From Defluviitaleaceae bacterium (GTDB lineage Bacteria > Bacillota > Clostridia > Lachnospirales > WRAX01): DNA of 32,663 bases. Below, one piece after another: positions 24,912-32,663 of the stretch; the first letter of the stretch is position 1; every line of letters starts with the position of its first letter. Under the pieces are notes generated by a model, which was not told the DNA's origin, did not search any database, and was given only the letters and a program-made list of their open reading frames with translations. The translations under genes and the position numbers were made by a program. The stretch is from contig WQVZ01000017.1 of assembly GCA_009785595.1 (NCBI GenBank), positions 1-32,663 on the forward strand, in the 5' to 3' direction.

Positions 24912-24974
24912 ATGACAAACCTGACAACAAAAGAAATGATGGCCATTGCGACAACATCACGCAGACGAGAATAA
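24912..24974 (+). CDS. 20-residue leader or small peptide
   Basis: MTNLTTKEMMAIATTSRRRE, 20 codons then TAA. It is preceded by AGGAGGTG, a perfect eight-base anti-16S match, seven bases before the ATG, and lies between the structured leader and the giant gene (42 bases to its ATG, same frame, separated by stops). It could be a leader peptide controlling the downstream gene or a small functional peptide. No signal peptide; the end is basic. Confidence 0.55.
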   Translation: MTNLTTKEMMAIATTSRRRE

Positions 24975-25016
24975 CACCGCCGCCACAGCCAAAATTTAAA
25001 GTAAGGAGGAACGAGT

Positions 25017-28000
25017 ATGAAAAGCAGACTAATTAAAAAATGCATTGCATATCTGCTGGCGTTTATAATGACGCTGGGCATCGCGCCCACGCCCGTCCTT
25101 GCAGACATGCGCCAAACCATCCGCAACACGCCCGAGCAAAACCAAACCATACTGGATATGCTACAAAACTTTGACGGCAGCTTGGAACAAGCCGACGAAC
25201 TTTTGCGTAGCTTTGGCCTTTTGGATGCCGACGGCAACCTTAACATCAACCAGCGCATTTACCTAAACGGCATATATTATACTCTCGACGAAATTACCGA
25301 GATTATAAACCGCCGCGGCACCGACCTATCCCAAATAGCCTGGGTAGACGGCACGCCCGTCGCCCTGGGTGATTTAAAAACAATGATAGAAATAGAAGAA
25401 GAGATAGCGCGCATAAGGGATATTTTGCTTTCTGACATACCCTTTACCGCCGAACACGCACCATATCTGGAAGAACTGCTTAGACAAATGGCCACCACAG
25501 GCATTAATTTTAACGCGGCAGCACCGCCTGTGACCCAAAATATTCCTGCGGTCAGCCTTAACCGCGAAAGCTTGCGGTTAAATTTTGTCAACACCGGAAG
25601 CTATGTATCCGGCGGAGGTTATCGTCACGAGGCAAGCACAAGGCGCGATGAAGCGCCGCTGCTTTTAAGCCGTGGCAGTGGCATAGACCCAACCGAAACC
25701 ATTAGCTTTCAGGTCAGGATGATTGGCGGGCCCCGGCAAACATACTGGTGGCAAAGCCCCAGCTCTGTGTTTGCCGAAATAGAACACAGAAATATGGACA
25801 TATGCTATTTCGGAAACCCATTTGCCGGCACTTCCAATGAAAACAGATCGCACATAGAATTTACCGCCGCTTCGGGCACAGGTGCACCACGCGCAGATGG
25901 CGTGGAGATGATATGGCCCGGCAGCGTAGAGACCCTGCGTATGGATTATGTTTTAAGCATACTATGGGAAGATGCGCGTTTGTGGCGCGGTGCCCGGGCA
26001 TATTATATCGAGCTTTTTGACGCCGATGGTTTTGTCTTTCCCAATGGGCTGGACCGCATCACCATACCTGTCTATATCGACTTCACCGAAACACAATTTA
26101 GCACCACATACAACAGCAACACGGTTAGGTCTACATCATTTTATGGCGAGGACAGGTATTTTCCCGAATGGCCTTTGCCGCCGATGACATCACCGAACAT
26201 GGAAAATGCGCGCCGCATAACGCATGGCGATAATGCCCATGCCGTGATTGAACTAGCAACCGTTATAGAATTACTTTATGACGGAGGCTTTATACGTCAT
26301 GAGGGAATCGGCAGCATTTTTGGCTGGAACTGGACAGGAAGAACTAATTATGAAATAGCAAATGCCGGATCACGTGAATTTGTAGTGCCTGCGTTTGAGG
26401 GGCTTTCATTTCCTGGAGTAAGTGCCACAGAAGTTTATTTTCCGCCCGACAGCTGGTTTTTATATGACGGTATGTTTCCGTCTCATTCTTTTTACCATAG
26501 CACGACTACTCAAGCCAGACCTCTACCAGAAATAACCGTCCACGCAAGAGGCGTGGACAAAATGCCCACCGCGTTAAGTCTTGGGGAAATCAGACCCATC
26601 AATGTACACCATACACCCTTCGCCGGCAGATATTCTGATACTAATAACCCGCCTGTTATTGCCCGCACTTCTTCCCACACAATGAGGATGTTAAACGATG
26701 GCACCCGTCCCTATGTGCGCAATGTCACCATACCCACGGGAGAATTTTATCCCGGACAGATTGTGCCCATTATGGTGGAATTCTCCAGAGCTGTAAACGG
26801 TATTGATGCCAGACTGGAAATTAACGGTGGTACAGGCGGCATCGTAATAAATGACGAGCAGTTTTTTGGCCCGACATTAAACGCGGTTAGGCATCCGCTT
26901 GGTGTAGGCAATCAATATTCAAGAGTACATATGTTTGAATATGTGGTGGGCCCAACCGATGGCTCGACATTCCGTGTTACCGAAATTTTTGGCGCGCGTG
27001 ATATGTTCGGAAACGAAATGCTTGCCGAAGATGGTGTAAGCCAGGGTGCATGGAGAAACAATGTAGACACCCATATCGAGGCTAATATACGCCTGCGCAG
27101 CTTTTTAATGGCTGATGCGGTGCAGGGTATCTCTCTTGACAGGCATATTGTTACAAACATATGTGTATTGACGGGCGAGGCGGATATTGCTGTTGCGTTG
27201 GATGTAAACCAGCATCCAACGTACAGAACCTTTATTGGCCTTCTTGGTCAGGATGTTCACGGAAACTTTCCGGCGCCTTTCCATCTTAGGGTGACAAATG
27301 TGGCAGATCCCAACAGCGTTACGCTTTTTCCGCTGTATCTTTATGCGGAAGACGGCGGCAATCATTTGTATGTATATGGCACAATAAGCGGTATGCCCCT
27401 TGCGGTTAACCAAACCGACGATGTGTATATTGTAGAGATTATTGCCATAGACCCGCGGCTGCCGGAAGAGGAACGCAGAGAAAGTGTTGTTTTTGGCACA
27501 TATACAAGTTTTTTGGTAGAGTATCGGTATTTTCCGGCTATAATCATCCCGGAAAGCGTGCGCACCATCATAGCCGACCGAAACCAACCTGCCCAAGTGC
27601 GGTGGTTTACACGGCCGGGGGCTTTTGCGCCGGAAGCTGGCGGAGACTTTACAATTGAGATATTTAGAGGTTTTCATGATATAGACCCCCTTGATGCGGC
27701 TTTTGGCACCATGCAGCCTATATACACCAGCTTTGCGGATCTTGACAGCCTGCATTATACAGTGCCGGAAAATATCTTTGACACCTTGTCCTTTAACGAT
27801 GTACCTACATATACCGCCAGAGTATCCGCAATGTATCAAGGCAATGAAGCGGCGGCCATTGCCCATGTGGTGGTTGTGCCCGTGCGGGCCAGGGTAAACA
27901 TCCCACGCCCTGCAAACACATCTATGCTTGACACCCAAGCTTATACTGTCAATTGGACCATTGCGCCCTTTATGGAGGGAAGCACCCAGGCCGAGCTGAC

Positions 28001-31000
28001 AATACACAGGGTTTCTACCATAAATGGCCAGGATGTAACCGAATTGGTACACGCTGCCGACATAAGCAATAGCGGATATGGCTCTTTTGCCCTTGATTTT
28101 GCCCGCGTAAACGGCCTGCGCAATTTGTATATGATAAACATACAGGCGCGCAATGTGGACAGAGAAACAGACCCGGGCAATCCCTTTTATTCTCCATGGA
28201 ACACAGACTCGCTTGTGTTGCGGGTGTACAATGCAGATGCGCTGAGCCTTTCTTACAGGGACAGAACGCCTATGCCTAACACCATAACATTAAGCAATAT
28301 ACCAACCGTACAGGGCTTAACCTTGCAGGATGTAAGCGGACAAACGCAAATGACCACCCCGGAAATATTGCGTCTGCGGGAAAACCTTGCACTGATGGAG
28401 TTTGTTGGGATAAATTTTGATGACCATGCCTGGAATATGCTCCACGACAGAATAGACTGGGACACCAGTGACGATTCGGTTGTTTCGGTTAATTTCAGAC
28501 AGGGTGCTATATACGAAAATCTATCAAGATTTGGGGACATGTTGTTTTTGCCGGAGACTGTGATGGGCCTTTCCGGGTTGCAAGATGGCTATGCCGTTGT
28601 AACTGCAACACATGCCGCAACAGGCATGAGCGACAGTGTCACCGTAAATGTAGAAACCATGCGTGACCAACTGTTTATCATACAGGCAAGCCCGGCCATA
28701 CGCACGTCTTTGCGATATATGCCAGTGGGCAGCAATGTGTACAGGCAGGTATGGACAAACGACACCGGCACCATTGTGCTGTACGAACCCGAAGGCATTG
28801 CCGGCAATATTTATATGCGTGGCGAAAATGACGAGGGTGTTTGGTTGGGTACATTGCATCTTGACAATGTGCTAACAGGCGAGCGTGATTGGACACTTCT
28901 GCAACTTTATCCGTTAAACACGGTGTTTATGCGCCTTACAGCCCGCACGGATATTTTCCTTAGACGTCCGGACGGCACACCCCTTACAGGCAATGTAACG
29001 GTGCGCGGCGGCGTGTATATAAACGGCGGTTATGCCCAGGACGCTTTGCTGGGAACATCTCCCAACTCGGTGGATATGGGCAGCGGCAAAAGCCCACGCA
29101 CATTTACCATAGGCCCCGGCGGCAGATTGTCTATTTATATGGACTCTACCCAGTTTTGGTCAGAAGAACTTGGCCACAACAGCAACCGCCAGCTTATCCC
29201 CGCTGACCGCCTGTTGTATATCTTTGAAATTTCAGAAATAGCCGGAGATACTTTGCGGCCCGTGCTGGTTTATGTAAACGGCAGCATGAGCCCGAGGCAA
29301 ATAGTGCGTGGTGGAGAAAGCATTGTTGGCCTGGAACACGCCGTCGGTGGCAAAGGACCTTTTGTAGCCGCCCAGCGTGTAGAGTATCCTGGTTTTAGAA
29401 GACCTTCGGCCGATGTGCTTCATTTTACCGGAGAAATTGGGCCGGACGAAACCTATAGACATATAGAACTTGTAACAACCGCACTTATTTGGGGTACGGA
29501 GTTTGAAGGCGACATGGGCGGCCACAGAATTGACATAACCGACGAATTCGGGTTTATGCCAACCGCCCAAACCAGCTACAACGACTCCTATCCCTTCTCC
29601 AGCATACCTCTTGTGCGCAGTAGGCTGGAGCTTAGCGAAGACAGTATGACCGCTTCTGGCTGGGTTACGCCGGCAACAAGAGTTGGGCTGCGCTCACGCC
29701 TTAGCTATGAGCAAACCGTAATAAGCGACATACCCACCGGCTTTAGGGTGCTGGATATGAACACCTTCCCGCATATACAAGAAAACCCCGATGTATTAAA
29801 CGCCATTGATGATCTGATAGAAAGCATACAAACCCCTGGGCCAAGCGGCAGCAGCGGTATGCAAACCAGCCGCAACAGCTTTATGCGGCGTGCGCTTTCT
29901 ATAATGGGCGACTTTGACAGCGGCCAGGGCGACCCTCCCTTTAGAATAGCCATAACCCCAACCGAAAACAACCCGGCGGTCTTTAACGCCCTTATATGGG
30001 TCGGCCACGAAGGCGTGGAAATGAAGGATATCGAATTTGATGATTCCGGTTTCAGTTGGAATTATAATTTTCTTGAAAGCGACGTACCCAACGTTGCATC
30101 AGACATAAAGGAATTTTTTGTGGGTGACAGAAAAAACCGCGCAAACACCTTTAGTGACATTAGCGACGCCCTAAGTGGTGCTAAAAAATCAAAAGGCCCG
30201 GATATTTCTGTAACTTTTACAGGCTTTTATACCGCCGAAATACGCTTTAACTTCGATACCGGAGCATGGGAGATATTCACCACCGGCGGCGGATTTACCG
30301 CGGGCATAGGCCTGGAATTTAAATGGAGCATGAGCAAGCTTGTTGGCCCTGTTCCTGTTGCGGTCAGCTTAACTCTTGGCGGCGCGCTTATGTTCGAATT
30401 TGAGACCGCCGTCCGCCACTCCGAAATACCAGGTTACGAATGGCACCCGGATGTGGTCGCCAGCAGAGTAAACGACTATCTTACCACCCTACGCATAAAT
30501 GCCTATGTAAAGGCCTTTGCGGGCATTGGGTTTGATAAATCCGTTGTTGCTCTTAAAGTGGGCATTTTTGGTGAACTAACCATCGACAGTGTAAACAGAT
30601 GGCTTAGCCGCACATATCTTGCAGACGAAAGCCAACGCCAAATAAACGGTCAGGGCCTTAGGGTAACAGGGGAAGCTGGCATCAGATTTGTAGCGCGGCT
30701 GTTGTTCCTCAGCTTTACCCACACCTTTGTTTCTGTGGGCTTTACCTACGACCGTGTGTTTAACCAATGGAATTATATCAACGATTATTGGAACAACACA
30801 GGAACCGGGCTTCCTCGCGGCATTAACCCGGCCGCCGGTGCCATGCCCATGTCACAAGGGCTGGAGCTGATAGAATCTACCGCCACATTGGTAAGCAGGG
30901 ATTATCTGCACCAGTTTGCCCGCAGCTGGGGCTCTCCCGCAGGAAGGTTTATGCCCCTTGTCCTGGACAACCCAAATAGGCTGGAACAGCTACAAAGCAA

Positions 31001-32663
31001 TGCCTATCCCGAATCCAGACCGGTTATCACCGACGATGGACAGCTGCTGTTATACCTTTTTGACCAAAACAGCGACGACATTAGGGACACACGGGTATTT
31101 GCCACCGCCATGAACGCAAGCGGCGCATATCCCGAAGGCAGAGAAATTGCCGCACCAGCGGGCTTTACCGGCTATGGCGACATGCTTTTAAGGCTTGCCG
31201 GCAACCAAAACTTCGCGGCGGCGGCCTGGGTACGTATGAGCACATATTTGCCCTATACGAACGCAGGCGACGCGGTTAGCATCGAGCAGCAATCACTGCT
31301 GATGAACGCAACAGAAGTAGTGGCTTCTATATATTCAAACGGAAGCTGGGCTTCTACACGCATCACCGACAGCCAAACCCCCAACCTTGCCCCTGTGGTA
31401 GCCACCAACGGCACAAACAGAGCCATAGTTGCATGGCGCAGTGTATTTGCCAGCGATAACGAAAATATTCTGGACTTTGACGTACAAGACCAAATTTTGT
31501 ACAGAATATTTGAAAACGGCACCTGGGGCGACACAATTGTGCTATACAACGGCACATCCGGCTCTGTAATGGGCATAGAGGCCGCAATGCTGCCTGATGG
31601 CACGGCAATGGTTGCCTATACCCTTGACCGTAGCCACGGTAGCGGAGACGCCGCATATTTTGAAATGGCATACAGCATCGTAGCGGCAGATGGCCAACCC
31701 GAAGCTTCTTGGATCATCACCAGCGACGATAGCATTAACGAAAACCCCCAAGTAGCCGCCGTTAATTTTGGCACCACGGCCACTCCGGATTATCGCTTCA
31801 TCCTCGGTTGGCACAGTGTTTATGAAGGGCTTGGAGACATACGCCTGGTGGCAATTAACAGCCAGGGCATAGTATCAAACAGCTTTATCGATGCCATAAG
31901 CCACGTAGCCGCCAATGTAAGCATCGCAGGCAACTTCCGCTTTGCCTCCAACGGAACCCTGGGTGGTTTGTCCATTGTTTGGGCAGAAACCTACGACCTT
32001 ATTGGCGAAAGCGATGCTCTGCTTGCTACTAACGATGTTCTGCGCGCTGTTAAATTTACCGAAAATGGTATTTCCGCACCATTGGAAGTGGCACAAATGC
32101 CGCCGCGTACCCAAATAGACCATTTTAATGTGTATGCGGTAAGCCCGACGGAAGTACGTGCGGTGATACAGGCAACAGAATACAAGGAAATTGACCTTGA
32201 TGACCCTACAACTTTCATCGCAACATACTTTGATGATTTTGACTACTACACAAACGAGTATGTTCGTCATTATGTATTCGTGCCTAATTACGAAACAAAG
32301 CTATTCACTGCCACGGCACATTACCGCAACAGTGCAGAACTGTTGTCTGTTTTGTCAGAGCATTCTAATGTGGCCCCAAACAGCTATGTTTCTGTTAGAT
32401 TCGACCTGTTTAACGCAGGTTATGGTGTCATCAACCGCGCCGATATCCAGCTGGGCAGCCAGACATTTACGTTCAATAATCTGGAAATTATGCCCAACGA
32501 ATCCCTTGGTCTTATTGCTCATTACCTTGTTGGCAACACTGTCGAAAACCTGCCATACACCGTGACGGCATACTTTGGCAATACCGCCGCAACGACCCTT
32601 ATGGGAACAAAAATGCTGGACTTTCCGGATGTAGGTATCTCCTCCATAGAGGTAATCCGCGAA
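25017..32663 (+). CDS. Giant secreted surface protein, C-terminus beyond the window
   Basis: Open frame of 2549 codons with no stop before the right edge. ATG with GGAGG seven bases upstream. Signal peptide 1-29 (KKCIAYLLAFIMTLGIAPTPVLA). A helical segment (about 35-150) includes EIEEEIARIRDILL. Several beta-rich Ig-like stretches follow: about 566-680 (IPTGEFYPGQIVPIMVEFSRAV), about 965-1090, and a Big_2-like one at about 1147-1213 (DWDTSDDSVVSV ... DSVTVNVE). Residues about 1730-1950 hold Gly-rich alternating beta strands. About 1980-2390 has repeated blades (APVVATNGTNRAIVAWRS, ENPQVAAVNFG) suggesting a beta-propeller, and a CARDB-like stretch comes near the edge. Likely an adhesin or cell-surface protein; anchor not visible. 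Confidence 0.85.
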   Translation, partial: MKSRLIKKCIAYLLAFIMTLGIAPTPVLADMRQTIRNTPEQNQTILDMLQNFDGSLEQADELLRSFGLLDADGNLNINQRIYLNGIYYTLDEITEIINRRGTDLSQIAWVDGTPVALGDLKTMIEIEEEIARIRDILLSDIPFTAEHAPYLEELLRQMATTGINFNAAAPPVTQNIPAVSLNRESLRLNFVNTGSYVSGGGYRHEASTRRDEAPLLLSRGSGIDPTETISFQVRMIGGPRQTYWWQSPSSVFAEIEHRNMDICYFGNPFAGTSNENRSHIEFTAASGTGAPRADGVEMIWPGSVETLRMDYVLSILWEDARLWRGARAYYIELFDADGFVFPNGLDRITIPVYIDFTETQFSTTYNSNTVRSTSFYGEDRYFPEWPLPPMTSPNMENARRITHGDNAHAVIELATVIELLYDGGFIRHEGIGSIFGWNWTGRTNYEIANAGSREFVVPAFEGLSFPGVSATEVYFPPDSWFLYDGMFPSHSFYHSTTTQARPLPEITVHARGVDKMPTALSLGEIRPINVHHTPFAGRYSDTNNPPVIARTSSHTMRMLNDGTRPYVRNVTIPTGEFYPGQIVPIMVEFSRAVNGIDARLEINGGTGGIVINDEQFFGPTLNAVRHPLGVGNQYSRVHMFEYVVGPTDGSTFRVTEIFGARDMFGNEMLAEDGVSQGAWRNNVDTHIEANIRLRSFLMADAVQGISLDRHIVTNICVLTGEADIAVALDVNQHPTYRTFIGLLGQDVHGNFPAPFHLRVTNVADPNSVTLFPLYLYAEDGGNHLYVYGTISGMPLAVNQTDDVYIVEIIAIDPRLPEEERRESVVFGTYTSFLVEYRYFPAIIIPESVRTIIADRNQPAQVRWFTRPGAFAPEAGGDFTIEIFRGFHDIDPLDAAFGTMQPIYTSFADLDSLHYTVPENIFDTLSFNDVPTYTARVSAMYQGNEAAAIAHVVVVPVRARVNIPRPANTSMLDTQAYTVNWTIAPFMEGSTQAELTIHRVSTINGQDVTELVHAADISNSGYGSFALDFARVNGLRNLYMINIQARNVDRETDPGNPFYSPWNTDSLVLRVYNADALSLSYRDRTPMPNTITLSNIPTVQGLTLQDVSGQTQMTTPEILRLRENLALMEFVGINFDDHAWNMLHDRIDWDTSDDSVVSVNFRQGAIYENLSRFGDMLFLPETVMGLSGLQDGYAVVTATHAATGMSDSVTVNVETMRDQLFIIQASPAIRTSLRYMPVGSNVYRQVWTNDTGTIVLYEPEGIAGNIYMRGENDEGVWLGTLHLDNVLTGERDWTLLQLYPLNTVFMRLTARTDIFLRRPDGTPLTGNVTVRGGVYINGGYAQDALLGTSPNSVDMGSGKSPRTFTIGPGGRLSIYMDSTQFWSEELGHNSNRQLIPADRLLYIFEISEIAGDTLRPVLVYVNGSMSPRQIVRGGESIVGLEHAVGGKGPFVAAQRVEYPGFRRPSADVLHFTGEIGPDETYRHIELVTTALIWGTEFEGDMGGHRIDITDEFGFMPTAQTSYNDSYPFSSIPLVRSRLELSEDSMTASGWVTPATRVGLRSRLSYEQTVISDIPTGFRVLDMNTFPHIQENPDVLNAIDDLIESIQTPGPSGSSGMQTSRNSFMRRALSIMGDFDSGQGDPPFRIAITPTENNPAVFNALIWVGHEGVEMKDIEFDDSGFSWNYNFLESDVPNVASDIKEFFVGDRKNRANTFSDISDALSGAKKSKGPDISVTFTGFYTAEIRFNFDTGAWEIFTTGGGFTAGIGLEFKWSMSKLVGPVPVAVSLTLGGALMFEFETAVRHSEIPGYEWHPDVVASRVNDYLTTLRINAYVKAFAGIGFDKSVVALKVGIFGELTIDSVNRWLSRTYLADESQRQINGQGLRVTGEAGIRFVARLLFLSFTHTFVSVGFTYDRVFNQWNYINDYWNNTGTGLPRGINPAAGAMPMSQGLELIESTATLVSRDYLHQFARSWGSPAGRFMPLVLDNPNRLEQLQSNAYPESRPVITDDGQLLLYLFDQNSDDIRDTRVFATAMNASGAYPEGREIAAPAGFTGYGDMLLRLAGNQNFAAAAWVRMSTYLPYTNAGDAVSIEQQSLLMNATEVVASIYSNGSWASTRITDSQTPNLAPVVATNGTNRAIVAWRSVFASDNENILDFDVQDQILYRIFENGTWGDTIVLYNGTSGSVMGIEAAMLPDGTAMVAYTLDRSHGSGDAAYFEMAYSIVAADGQPEASWIITSDDSINENPQVAAVNFGTTATPDYRFILGWHSVYEGLGDIRLVAINSQGIVSNSFIDAISHVAANVSIAGNFRFASNGTLGGLSIVWAETYDLIGESDALLATNDVLRAVKFTENGISAPLEVAQMPPRTQIDHFNVYAVSPTEVRAVIQATEYKEIDLDDPTTFIATYFDDFDYYTNEYVRHYVFVPNYETKLFTATAHYRNSAELLSVLSEHSNVAPNSYVSVRFDLFNAGYGVINRADIQLGSQTFTFNNLEIMPNESLGLIAHYLVGNTVENLPYTVTAYFGNTAATTLMGTKMLDFPDVGISSIEVIRE

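Noticed and set aside
27105-28052. 315-codon open frame on the minus strand inside the giant gene
   Set aside because: The plus-strand frame is continuous with a signal peptide and strong ribosome site; the reverse product has no recognisable features.

Overview
The window is a housekeeping stretch of a Gram-positive chromosome, most likely an uncultured member of the Clostridia (Bacillota). Support comes from gene order: yqhY(Asp23)-nusB-xseA-xseB-ispA-dxs-tlyA-nadK-recN, and nusA-ylxR-ylxQ-infB-rbfA-nrnA-truB-ribF, are both classic Firmicutes strings. Strong AGGAGG-type ribosome binding sites, a 7TM-type sensor kinase and a short exonuclease VII large subunit fit as well. No RNA gene, CRISPR array or insertion sequence was seen.

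Layout. (1) 1-10838, minus strand: one compact operon read leftward from a promoter near 10910-10937. Order: Asp23-family protein, nusB, xseA, xseB, ispA, yuiD, a frameshifted P-loop kinase, a SAM methyltransferase, dxs, tlyA, nadK, recN, and a lipoprotein cut by the left edge. The genes mostly overlap by 1-17 bases or sit a few bases apart. (2) 11050-12516, plus strand: a divergent D-Ala-D-Ala carboxypeptidase with its own promoter, ending at a bidirectional terminator. (3) 12560-21918, minus strand: the nusA-infB operon, carrying an extra VOC-family gene between infB and rbfA and ending in a two-TM protein of unknown role. (4) 21919-22571: a mostly non-coding leader region with a 67-base nested inverted repeat, a hairpin and one candidate 62-residue Cys protein. 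(5) 22572-32663, plus strand: a response regulator/7TM histidine kinase pair, a heavily structured leader, a 20-codon ORF with a perfect Shine-Dalgarno sequence, and a giant secreted protein of at least 2549 residues open to the right edge.

How the genes work together. Region 1 couples isoprenoid precursor synthesis (Dxs, IspA) with DNA repair (RecN, ExoVII), NAD phosphorylation and rRNA modification. Region 3 is the transcription-antitermination, translation-initiation and ribosome-maturation operon. Region 5 looks like a sensing and surface-display locus.

Most unusual points. NusA has a Tyr-rich acidic tail built from 51-bp repeats, while IF2 from the same operon has an Arg/Pro/Gly-rich region built from 123-bp repeats. 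RibF has lost its riboflavin-kinase signature. Three palindromic GTAGGGGCG repeats lie between translation genes, and one supplies infB's stop codon. The giant gene sits behind a leader with three stem-loops. Expected neighbours (argR, spoIVB, spo0A, spoIIIA genes, rimP) are absent from their usual positions.
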